This document shows positions 1 to 5,840 of a DNA stretch of 11,703 nucleotides, one piece after another. This stretch comes from Planctomycetota bacterium. Its GTDB lineage: Bacteria > Planctomycetota > Phycisphaerae > Sedimentisphaerales > Anaerobacaceae. Location of the stretch: positions 359 through 12,061 of the forward strand of contig JAFNGF010000359.1 in assembly GCA_017885385.1 (NCBI GenBank), in the 5' to 3' direction. The first letter of the stretch is position 1, and every line of letters begins with the position of its first letter. Position numbers and translations under genes: made by a program. Under the pieces are notes generated by a model. That model worked only from the letters and a program-made list of their open reading frames with translations, had not been told where the DNA came from and did no database searches.

Positions 1-806
1 CCTTGCCTGTACCACACGCGATAGTTTTCAATTAACACCCTTGTCAAGACGTTTGTGCTGGCAAGAACTTTTTGATATTTCTGATCTTTTAGCTGGACTA
101 TGCCGCAGGTATCCAGCGGCGTGATGGTCATATCCCAGCCGGCGGTAAAGACCTTCTGCGCAGCCTGGACAAAGGCCTTGACATTATACTCTGCGTTGGG
201 CGTGGCGCTGCCGCCGTATCCCCGGCGGATACTGCCGTGCATTCCGACAAATTGCGCCTTGCCGGCTATCCGAGACTCACGCTCAAGCGCCGCAGCGATA
301 TTGGGCAGAGGACCGGTGGCAACTACCTTTATCGGGCTTGAAGATTTCATAATAGTATCAACGATTGCCTGCACGCCGTCTCGATAAACGGTGCCCGGAT
401 ATGAAGCCAGGTCATAATCTTTTGCCCAGGCCGTTTGCCTGTGCTCCCCGATCCATCGGGGCTGCTGCAGCCCGATTCCGATCGGAATATCCGTTCTGCC
501 GGCAATCTCCAGAAGCCTGGCGACAACTTTTGCCTTAGCTTCGGTGTTGCCCACCGCGGTGGTAATCAATTTGAGGTCGAACTCGGGCGACTGAAGGAGC
601 AAAACCAGTGCCCAGGTATCGTCAATATCGTCACAGATATCGGTGTCAAAGATAACAGGTATCTTAGGCCCGGCAGAAGCAGTGGAACCACCTTTAGAAG
701 CACCGAGGCTTTCTACCGTCAAGAACATTGCGGCCATTCCCAAAAACAGCATCCATAAGACGGAGCTTCCAACGGTTGGTTTGTAGCAAAACCGGTCTTT
801 GCTCAT
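1..806 (-). CDS. Exported nucleoside hydrolase-like protein (IUNH family), 3' end cut by window edge
   Basis: The reading frame opens at an ATG at 804-806, preceded by GGGAGG about five bases upstream, and stays open to the left edge (268 codons seen; family members are usually 300-350 residues). Residues about 14-31 form a hydrophobic stretch after a basic N-terminus, consistent with a signal peptide or anchor, so the enzyme probably acts outside the cytoplasm. Residues 53-63 read FDTDICDDIDD, the N-terminal Asp cluster that binds calcium and the ribose in inosine-uridine-type nucleoside hydrolases. The segments VVATGPLPNIA and NAEYN and the late LDTCG (family LDVT-like, with a ligand Asp) also match. 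The Asp that normally follows the NAEYN segment (as in NxxxDPEA) is not obvious here. The predicted reaction is hydrolysis of the N-glycosidic bond of nucleosides or related ribosides; substrate cannot be told. It is divergent from hisA. Confidence 0.85.
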   Translation of the reverse strand, partial: MSKDRFCYKPTVGSSVLWMLFLGMAAMFLTVESLGASKGGSTASAGPKIPVIFDTDICDDIDDTWALVLLLQSPEFDLKLITTAVGNTEAKAKVVARLLEIAGRTDIPIGIGLQQPRWIGEHRQTAWAKDYDLASYPGTVYRDGVQAIVDTIMKSSSPIKVVATGPLPNIAAALERESRIAGKAQFVGMHGSIRRGYGGSATPNAEYNVKAFVQAAQKVFTAGWDMTITPLDTCGIVQLKDQKYQKVLASTNVLTRVLIENYRVWYRQ

Positions 807-858
807 GATGAACCTCCCAAAGCGAAATTATTGTTACTCAAACTCACCGATTCGTCGT

Positions 859-927
859 GTCATTCCTGCGGAAGCAGGAATCCATTAACATATCGGTTCA
901 GTGGATTCCCGCTTGCGCGGGAATGAC
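859..927. repeat. REP-like inverted repeat pair
   Basis: Two 26-bp arms at 859-884 and 902-927 are near-perfect reverse complements of each other, with about three mismatches. Each arm is itself palindromic around a GCGGAAGC/GCGCAAGC-type core flanked by ATTCC/GGAAT. The ends read GTCATTCC and GGAATGAC. The same sequence family recurs at 9885-9978. It sits between two divergent genes, so it is not a terminator for either; it resembles a dispersed REP or miniature element. Confidence 0.8.
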
Positions 928-997
928 AAAGTGCGATATGTCACTATTAAATACTTACTTATGACAGTGCCCTATCGAAAAATCGGTCAGTTCCATA

Positions 998-1025
998 TTG
1001 TTAGCAAAACATTAGCGAATATAAT
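998..1025 (+). promoter_or_regulatory. Predicted hisA promoter
   Basis: TTGTTA (998-1003), a 16-bp spacer and a perfect TATAAT (1020-1025) lie on the plus strand, placing the transcription start near 1032 and giving a leader of about 60 bases before the hisA ATG. The -35 box matches the consensus at four of six positions. Confidence 0.5.
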
Positions 1026-1091
1026 ATAGCGGTTGACCTGATCAAAGCAAGGCGATTTTTCGCCAACAATGGAAACGCCCGAGAGACACAG

Positions 1092-1811
1092 ATGTACATC
1101 ATACCGGCAATTGATTTGATAGCAGGTAAATGCGTCAGACTCATCCAGGGCCAATACAACCGCCAGATAAACTACCAGACCGACCCGGTCGTGCAAGCCA
1201 AAGACTTTGCCTCCGGAGGAGCCGAATGGCTGCACATCGTCGATCTGGATGGCGCCAAGCTCGGTAAGCCGGTCAATACGGATGCCATTTCGGCCATAGC
1301 GGCCCTCGGCAAATTGAAAATCGAAGTGGGCGGCGGACTGCGCGACGAAAGCTCCATCAGACAACTGTTCGATATGGGCGTTGAGCGGGCGATAATCGGC
1401 ACCAAAGCGGTAAGTGACTTCGACTGGTTCAGCCGAATGGCCAAAAAATTCAGCGGCAGAATCGTGCTCGGCCTCGATGCCAGAGGCTCGAAGGTCGCCA
1501 CGCAGGGCTGGACGCAGGATACTCCCGAACTTATGCTGGAATTCGCAGCTAAAGCCGCCAAACTACCGCTGGCAGCAATTATCTATACCGACATCACAAA
1601 AGACGGCATGATGGCTGGGCCAAACTTTAAGAGAACAAAAGCGCTGATTGAGGCGGTGGACCTGCCGGTCATCGCTTCGGGCGGCGTAAGCACGATAGAG
1701 GACGTCAAAAAACTGGCCGAATCAGGCGCCGCCGCGGCTATTATCGGCAGAAGCTTATACGAAGGCACCCTGAAACTTTCCGACGCAATAAAAGCCACAG
1801 CGAACGAGTGA
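1092..1811 (+). CDS. hisA: Phosphoribosylformimino-5-aminoimidazole carboxamide ribotide isomerase HisA
   Basis: This 239-residue protein has the normal HisA length. It catalyses the Amadori isomerisation of ProFAR to PRFAR, the fourth step of histidine biosynthesis, in the cytoplasm. It starts with MYIIPAIDL, in which Asp8 is one catalytic acid. VDLDGAK (50-56) and the VGGGLR phosphate-binding loop (79-84) follow. The second catalytic Asp129 lies in LGLDARG, TDITKDGMMAGPN (166-178) is characteristic, and the second phosphate site is ASGGVS (195-200) with IIGRSLYEG (217-225). The half-barrel repeat expected of the family is visible. No other his genes lie in the window, so it is not in a local his operon here. 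The RBS is weak (GAGA about 8-11 bases upstream), but the start is fixed by the conserved N-terminus. HisF is the closest alternative, but the N-terminus and TDITKDG pattern favour HisA. Confidence 0.95.
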   Translation: MYIIPAIDLIAGKCVRLIQGQYNRQINYQTDPVVQAKDFASGGAEWLHIVDLDGAKLGKPVNTDAISAIAALGKLKIEVGGGLRDESSIRQLFDMGVERAIIGTKAVSDFDWFSRMAKKFSGRIVLGLDARGSKVATQGWTQDTPELMLEFAAKAAKLPLAAIIYTDITKDGMMAGPNFKRTKALIEAVDLPVIASGGVSTIEDVKKLAESGAAAAIIGRSLYEGTLKLSDAIKATANE

Positions 1812-1814
1812 CAT

Positions 1815-1856
1815 CCTTGTCCGTCGTCTGTCGTCCGTCATCCCTCGTCATTCCTT
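1815..1856. repeat. Low-complexity CCGTCGTCCGTC-type repeat
   Basis: The gap between hisA and the convergent ankyrin gene is filled by imperfect repeats of GTCCGTC/GTCGT. A closely similar run occurs at about 9263-9290 and a shorter one at 9841-9853. It looks like a dispersed degenerate repeat with no coding role, apart from overlapping the last codons of the ankyrin gene. Confidence 0.5.
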
Positions 1857-2084
1857 CGCCCCGTGCTTACGCAGAAGTTCAACGATTTCCTCGTGACCTT
1901 GCTCTTTTGCCAATGACAAAGCTGTCTGCTCCTTGTTATCTTTTGCGTTCATATCTGCACCTTTGGCAATCAGCAATTCTACCACATCCTTGTGGCCTTT
2001 TAAGCACGCTGTGTGCAGCGGCGTCTGGCTGTTGTTGTCTTTGATATTGACGTCCGCACCTTTGGCAATGAGGAGTTCCGCCAC
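1848..2084 (-). CDS. Ankyrin-repeat protein, small and probably 5'-truncated
   Basis: The frame encodes 78 residues from a GTG at 2084 and consists entirely of ankyrin repeats. Two good copies carry the consensus TPLHTACLKGHKDVVELLIAKGAD-like core, and a final copy ends QTALSLAKEQGHEEIVELLRKHGA. The frame stays open upstream to 2132 and encodes the front of another repeat (IGQTPLHCACFLGDKNV), but it is stopped by a TAG at 2133-2135 with no start codon before the GTG. Translation would therefore begin in the middle of a repeat helix, with no convincing Shine-Dalgarno sequence. Ankyrin repeats mediate protein-protein contacts. The gene lies 189 bp downstream of blaR1-LRR on the same strand. It may be the tail of a larger gene lost by frameshift or deletion; a functional short protein is less likely. 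Confidence 0.65.
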   Translation of the reverse strand: MAELLIAKGADVNIKDNNSQTPLHTACLKGHKDVVELLIAKGADMNAKDNKEQTALSLAKEQGHEEIVELLRKHGAKE

Positions 2085-2273
2085 ATTCTTGTCGCCGAGG
2101 AAGCATGCACAGTGCAGCGGCGTCTGGCCGATCTATCCGCCAAGCCGTAACCATGCTCTCATCGTCGCCCGTGACCGCGAACTTGGAGGATCTTGTTGAC
2201 AGCGTCATTGTGGACGCTACTGTTTGTGGCTTAGGTGGCCCCCATTTCGGCGCGTCTCCTAGCCCCCTCTGCA

Positions 2274-3848
2274 TCACTTTGCACCAACTCCTTGTATGTC
2301 CAGCTTCGGGAGGCTCTGCTTGAGCTGCTGTGCACCCGCGTCCGTGACCTGCGTGCGGGCCACCACTAGTCCTTCCAAGTTCGTCAGGCCCTTGAGGCGG
2401 GCCATGCCTGCATCTGTCACCTGGGTGTCCGTCAAATCTAGCCACTGCAATTCGGTCAGGCCTGCGAGATGCTCCAGGCCCGCATCCGTGACCTTGGTGC
2501 TCTGCAAATACAGTTGTTGTAGTTCGGTCATGCCCTTGAGATGAACAAGACCAGAACCTGTGATCTTTGTCCTAAAGAGAGTCAGCCGCTGCAGTCTGGT
2601 CAGGCCCTTGAGATGTTCGATGCCTGCGTCCGTGATCTGCGTGCCGCCCAGCCATAGGTTCCTCAAGTTCGTCAGGCCCTTGAGATGTTCCAGGCCTGCG
2701 TTTGTGACCTGCACGCTCGGTGATAGCTCCCTCAAGTTAGTTAGGCCCTTGAGATGCTCCAGGCCTGCGTCCGTGACCTGCGTGCTGAGTGATAGGTGCC
2801 TCAAGTTGGTCAGGCCCTTGAGATGCTTCAGACCCGCATCTGTGGTCAGGGTGCCGTGCAAATCCAACCGCTGTAATCCGGTCAGGCCCTTGAGGTGCGC
2901 CATGCCTGCATCCGTCACCTCGGTGTTAGACAGATTTAACGACTGCAGTGCTGTCAGGCCTTCGAGATGCTCCAGGCCCGCATCATTGACCTTGGTGTCG
3001 GACAAATCCAATTGCTGCAGTCCGGTCAAGCCCTTGAGATGGGCTAGACCCACATCCTTGATTGTGGTGCGGTTCAAGTCTAGCACCCGCAATCCAGTCA
3101 TGCCTTCGAGATAGGCCAGGCCCGTATCTGTGATATGGGTGCCCCCCATCCCAAGTTCCTGCAATCCGGTCAGACCCTGGAGACAGTATAGGGCGTGATC
3201 CGCCGTATCCGTGCGAGACAAGTATAGCCTCCTCAGTCCGGGCAGGCCCGCGAGGTGGCGCAGACCCATTTGTTTGATCCTCAGGTTGTCAGACAGATTC
3301 AACTCCTGCAATCCGGTCAGGCCCTTGAGATGCTCCAATCCCTCATCGGTGACTCGGGTTCCCCTCAAGTCCAGGGTCTGCAATCTGGTCAGGGGTCTGA
3401 GATGCGCCAGACCTGCATTTGTGACTGGAGTATCGTTCAATCGCAGTATCTGCAATTCGGACATGCCTTTGAGAAATTCCAGGCCAGGACCTGTGATCTC
3501 TGTGCTCGACAGATCCACTCGCCGTAGTCCAGTCAGGCCCTCGAGATAGGCCAGGCCCGCATCTGTGATCTGGGTCTTGGACAAACGCAACCACTGCAAT
3601 CCGGTCAGGCCCTTGAGGTGGGCCAAGCCGGCGTCCGTGACCGGGGTGGAGTGCAAGTCCAACCGCTGCAATCCGGTCAGGCCTTTGAGGTGAGCCAAGC
3701 CGGCATCCGTGACCGGGGCGTAGTACAATTCTAACGACTGCAACCCGGTCATGCCTTCGAGATGGGCCAGACCGGCATCCGTGACCGAGGCGTAGGCGTT
3801 GTCCAAATTCAAGAACTTCAGCCCGGTAAAACCCGCCAAGTGCTTCAA
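2274..3848 (-). repeat. Tandem about 72-bp repeats encoding the LRR domain
   Basis: About 21 in-frame units of mostly 72 bp encode the leucine-rich repeats, plus a degenerate cap ending LPKLDIQGVGAK. Units such as CAGGCCCTTGAGATG-containing blocks recur at the DNA level. Two consecutive units (about the 15th and 16th) are one codon short, and one of them has Pro in place of a conserved Leu (LRELSPSVQ). One unit is a codon long. This suggests ongoing unit gain, loss and drift. Confidence 0.85.
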
Positions 3849-5216
3849 ATCAGAGTCTCTGGCCAGTTGTAGGCTCAGACCTGGAACACCATTTTGGCTC
3901 ATCTCTCTGATGAGCAGGCCCCAGTCCTCCACCTGCAGCGCGGGTCGTACCAACCAAAGCATACATGCAGGGATCTCCAGCGGAGCGGCGCTCGGCGTAC
4001 GCCCAATCGATTCCCAAGCGTCATTACCAGTCTCTTGAACAATCACATGGAACGCTACCTTGGAGTTGAAGGTCCGGGCGGCATAACGAGGTTGCTCCGG
4101 TTTCTCGCTGGCCGCGGCGGGCTTGTTCGGCAATTGGGCCAGCTTGTCCACGCTTTGGGCCGTCGGTTGCGCTTGGCCTCTGGCGGTCAGTACGAGCGCA
4201 GTCGGGATGGTCACGAGGCCTATGAGCAGTGCGACTGTCACAGCTACTAAGCTTGGGCGTTTATAGAATTTTTTTCCTGGTCTTAACATGGTTTTTATCC
4301 TTTCCTCAATATTTTTCACTGGTCCGGCTACAGCCAACGATGGAACCGGCCGGGTCGATTCCTGCTCGCAAATCAATATGTTCACAATCGCGCTACTATA
4401 ATCTCTGGCCTTAGCACCCAAGCGGGCGATAGCCATTTCATCGCAGCATTTCTCCCGCTCGCCACGGATTTTCTTATTCGCCCACCAGACAAATGGATGG
4501 AACCAGAATATCGCCTGAGCAATAACCTGCAGCAGATTCACCGCCGCATCAAAACGGAGGATGTGGCTTAGCTCGTGGCCTAAGACGCCTTTGCGGTGCT
4601 CAGCATTATCAACCTTGACGAAGTCGGCCGGCAGATAAATACTGCCGCGCAGCAGGCCCCATACGAACGGCTGACTTATGCCTTCAAGCAACCAGATCTT
4701 TGGGAGAGTTTTCAAGTCAAACCCGGAGAATAAGTCCTCAATCCCGCTTTGCAGTTTACCTGGAAGCGGCTTTCGTTGCCGACACAGCCAAAGATTAGTC
4801 CGCAACGCCTTTATCACGCCAAAGACGGCAAATACAGCTACCCCGACGACCCAGCCAAAGCCAAGCCATTGGTGGACTGTGAGTCTTACTGCTTTTTCTT
4901 TCACAGCCGGAGCTGAAATAGGTATAGGAGGTTCTGTTATAGCTGTATTGACTCTCTCGATGGTCGCTGCTGGCAGTTCGGCTGGTAATATTGGAACTGG
5001 TTCAACCAGGCTTTCTTGTGGCAGAATTGCCAATGGTATTGTCACCAAAGGCGGCGCGAGACATTTAGCTAAGACAATCAGCCAGAGCAGGTAGCGAATG
5101 TGTGCACTTCGATTTTTCAGCGCCAGACTCATCGCTGCTATTACTACTGCCAGGACAGCTATCTGCCAGCTTTGCGTCAGCAGATAATTCGTGATTTGAG
5201 TTAGATGATTTTCCAT
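2274..5216 (-). CDS. BlaR1-like M56 membrane metallopeptidase fused to about 21 leucine-rich repeats
   Basis: The protein is about 980 residues. The N-terminal half is a BlaR1/MecR1-type M56 zinc peptidase. Hydrophobic segments lie near residues 18-33, 42-65, 115-138 and 322-344; the zinc motif HELSH is at 214-218 and the family's EREKCCDE segment at about 253-260. After the last membrane segment comes a linker of about 110 residues, then leucine-rich repeats from about 457 to the end, mostly 24 residues with consensus LxHLKGLTGLQxLDLSxTxVTDAG. Classical BlaR1 carries a penicillin-binding sensor domain there, so the signal sensed should differ. The inferred role is signal-dependent cleavage of the BlaI-like repressor encoded just upstream, relieving repression of the pair. 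I chose the ATG at 5216, which has GGAG eight bases upstream, over the GTG at 5225, which overlaps that GGAG. A 144-bp gap containing a dispersed repeat separates it from blaI. Confidence 0.9.
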   Translation of the reverse strand: MENHLTQITNYLLTQSWQIAVLAVVIAAMSLALKNRSAHIRYLLWLIVLAKCLAPPLVTIPLAILPQESLVEPVPILPAELPAATIERVNTAITEPPIPISAPAVKEKAVRLTVHQWLGFGWVVGVAVFAVFGVIKALRTNLWLCRQRKPLPGKLQSGIEDLFSGFDLKTLPKIWLLEGISQPFVWGLLRGSIYLPADFVKVDNAEHRKGVLGHELSHILRFDAAVNLLQVIAQAIFWFHPFVWWANKKIRGEREKCCDEMAIARLGAKARDYSSAIVNILICEQESTRPVPSLAVAGPVKNIEERIKTMLRPGKKFYKRPSLVAVTVALLIGLVTIPTALVLTARGQAQPTAQSVDKLAQLPNKPAAASEKPEQPRYAARTFNSKVAFHVIVQETGNDAWESIGRTPSAAPLEIPACMLWLVRPALQVEDWGLLIREMSQNGVPGLSLQLARDSDLKHLAGFTGLKFLNLDNAYASVTDAGLAHLEGMTGLQSLELYYAPVTDAGLAHLKGLTGLQRLDLHSTPVTDAGLAHLKGLTGLQWLRLSKTQITDAGLAYLEGLTGLRRVDLSSTEITGPGLEFLKGMSELQILRLNDTPVTNAGLAHLRPLTRLQTLDLRGTRVTDEGLEHLKGLTGLQELNLSDNLRIKQMGLRHLAGLPGLRRLYLSRTDTADHALYCLQGLTGLQELGMGGTHITDTGLAYLEGMTGLRVLDLNRTTIKDVGLAHLKGLTGLQQLDLSDTKVNDAGLEHLEGLTALQSLNLSNTEVTDAGMAHLKGLTGLQRLDLHGTLTTDAGLKHLKGLTNLRHLSLSTQVTDAGLEHLKGLTNLRELSPSVQVTNAGLEHLKGLTNLRNLWLGGTQITDAGIEHLKGLTRLQRLTLFRTKITGSGLVHLKGMTELQQLYLQSTKVTDAGLEHLAGLTELQWLDLTDTQVTDAGMARLKGLTNLEGLVVARTQVTDAGAQQLKQSLPKLDIQGVGAK

Positions 5217-5242
5217 ACCTACCACTCCGCAAAAAATTACCG

Positions 5243-5350
5243 GTTTTTAACCACGGATCACACTGATCTCACTGATCTATATTTAATCCGCGTTAATCTG
5301 CGAAATCTGTGGTTAATTATTTTTTGTTTTCTCTGTGCCCTCTGTGGCTA
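5243..5350. repeat. Dispersed ACCACGGATC/ATCTGTGGTTAA-type repeat between blaI and blaR1
   Basis: The segment opens with TTTTTAACCACGGATCACAC and closes its first part with AATCTGTGGTTAATTA, so its ends are inverted repeats. It continues into TCTCTGTGCCCTCTGTGGC. A related block in the opposite orientation lies at about 7685-7757, upstream of mnmG. The repeats fill most of the gap between the two genes of the blaI-blaR1 pair. Confidence 0.65.
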
Positions 5351-5360
5351 TTTTTGCCTA

Positions 5361-5732
5361 TTATTTGCTGACGAGTCGTTTCAGCTTCTCGATATCCTCA
5401 GCGCCGATCTTGCCGTGCTCGGACAGGTACTGCATGAGCGGGATCGGGTCCCCGCCGAAAAGTCTCTCCAGAAAATCACCGACCGAGCGTTTGATGACCG
5501 CCTCTTGTTTGACCGCCGGGGAAAAAACGTGGGCTTTGCCCCGGATGTCGTGTTTTAGATAACCTTTCTTTTCCAGCCTGCGCAGCAGCGTTTGAACCGT
5601 GGCGTAAGCTATCTTCCTTCTGGCAGGCAAGCTGTCGCAGACCTCTTGTACGGTGGCTTTGCCCACCTGCCAGACCAATCTTAGAATTTCGGTCTCAGAC
5701 GGGCTTAAAGCCGGCAATCTTTTCTGCGTCAT
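5361..5732 (-). CDS. blaI: BlaI/MecI-family winged-helix repressor
   Basis: This 123-residue protein has the usual BlaI/MecI length. The N-terminal part LSPSETEILRLVWQVGKATVQEV leads into the recognition region IAYATVQTLLRRLEKKGYLKHD (residues 41-62), the winged helix-turn-helix of penicillinase repressors. Residues 75-123 form the C-terminal dimerisation helices. The ATG start is supported by AGGAG seven to eight bases upstream. The gene is first in a minus-strand pair with the BlaR1-like peptidase, and three TACA-NN-TGTA operators overlap its promoter, so it should repress its own operon until proteolysed. The Asn-Phe cleavage site of the staphylococcal proteins is not evident. No beta-lactamase gene lies in the window, so resistance should not be assumed; further targets elsewhere in the genome are likely. 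Confidence 0.93.
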   Translation of the reverse strand: MTQKRLPALSPSETEILRLVWQVGKATVQEVCDSLPARRKIAYATVQTLLRRLEKKGYLKHDIRGKAHVFSPAVKQEAVIKRSVGDFLERLFGGDPIPLMQYLSEHGKIGAEDIEKLKRLVSK

Positions 5733-5745
5733 TGTAATCTCCTTT

Positions 5746-5792
5746 TACAGGTGTATTTTACAAATGTACAATTAGCATATCGTACACTTGTA
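5746..5792. promoter_or_regulatory. Triple BlaI-type operator
   Basis: Three dyads share the form TACA-NN-TGTA: TACAGGTGTA (5746-5755), TACAAATGTA (5759-5768) and TACACTTGTA (5783-5792). They match the known BlaI/MecI operator core. Their start-to-start spacings are 13 and 24 bp. On the minus strand the third lies between the -35 and -10 boxes of the predicted blaI promoter, the second covers the expected start of transcription, and the first lies in the leader just before the RBS, so bound repressor would block initiation. Confidence 0.8.
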
Positions 5793-5803
5793 CAAGGTGT
5801 CAA
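5774..5803 (-). promoter_or_regulatory. Predicted blaI-blaR1 promoter
   Basis: Read on the minus strand, a perfect TTGACA (5798-5803) is followed by an 18-bp spacer and TATGCT (5774-5779). The expected transcription start is near 5767. The operator dyads overlap this promoter, which supports it. Confidence 0.65.
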
Positions 5804-5833
5804 CAAAAAAATGAAAAATTCCCAAAAATTTTC
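5804..5833 (-). terminator. Possible weak AT-rich terminator after mnmG
   Basis: Immediately after mnmG on the minus strand, AAAATT and AATTTT can form an A/T-only stem around a GGG-containing loop, followed by a run of seven T. The stem is weak, so termination is uncertain; it would separate mnmG transcription from the regulated blaI promoter. Confidence 0.25.
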
Positions 5834-5840
5834 CGCCCGC

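Noticed and set aside
100..758. Two plus-strand open frames of 95 and 107 codons
   Set aside because: They are antisense to the nucleoside hydrolase-like gene, whose minus-strand translation carries recognisable catalytic motifs and a good RBS.
987..1798. Minus-strand frames opposite hisA
   Set aside because: They overlap the fully recognisable hisA coding sequence and have no domain character or RBS.
1936..2445. 169-codon minus-strand frame
   Set aside because: It overlaps both the end of the LRR gene and the ankyrin gene in a different frame; its translation is the ankyrin sequence out of frame.
2296..3549. Long plus-strand frames with Cys/Arg/Pro-rich repeats
   Set aside because: They are antisense reflections of the tandem LRR-coding units; periodic DNA keeps several frames open.
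5361..5732. A beta-lactam resistance operon
   Set aside because: No beta-lactamase gene is present and the peptidase lacks the penicillin-binding sensor domain.
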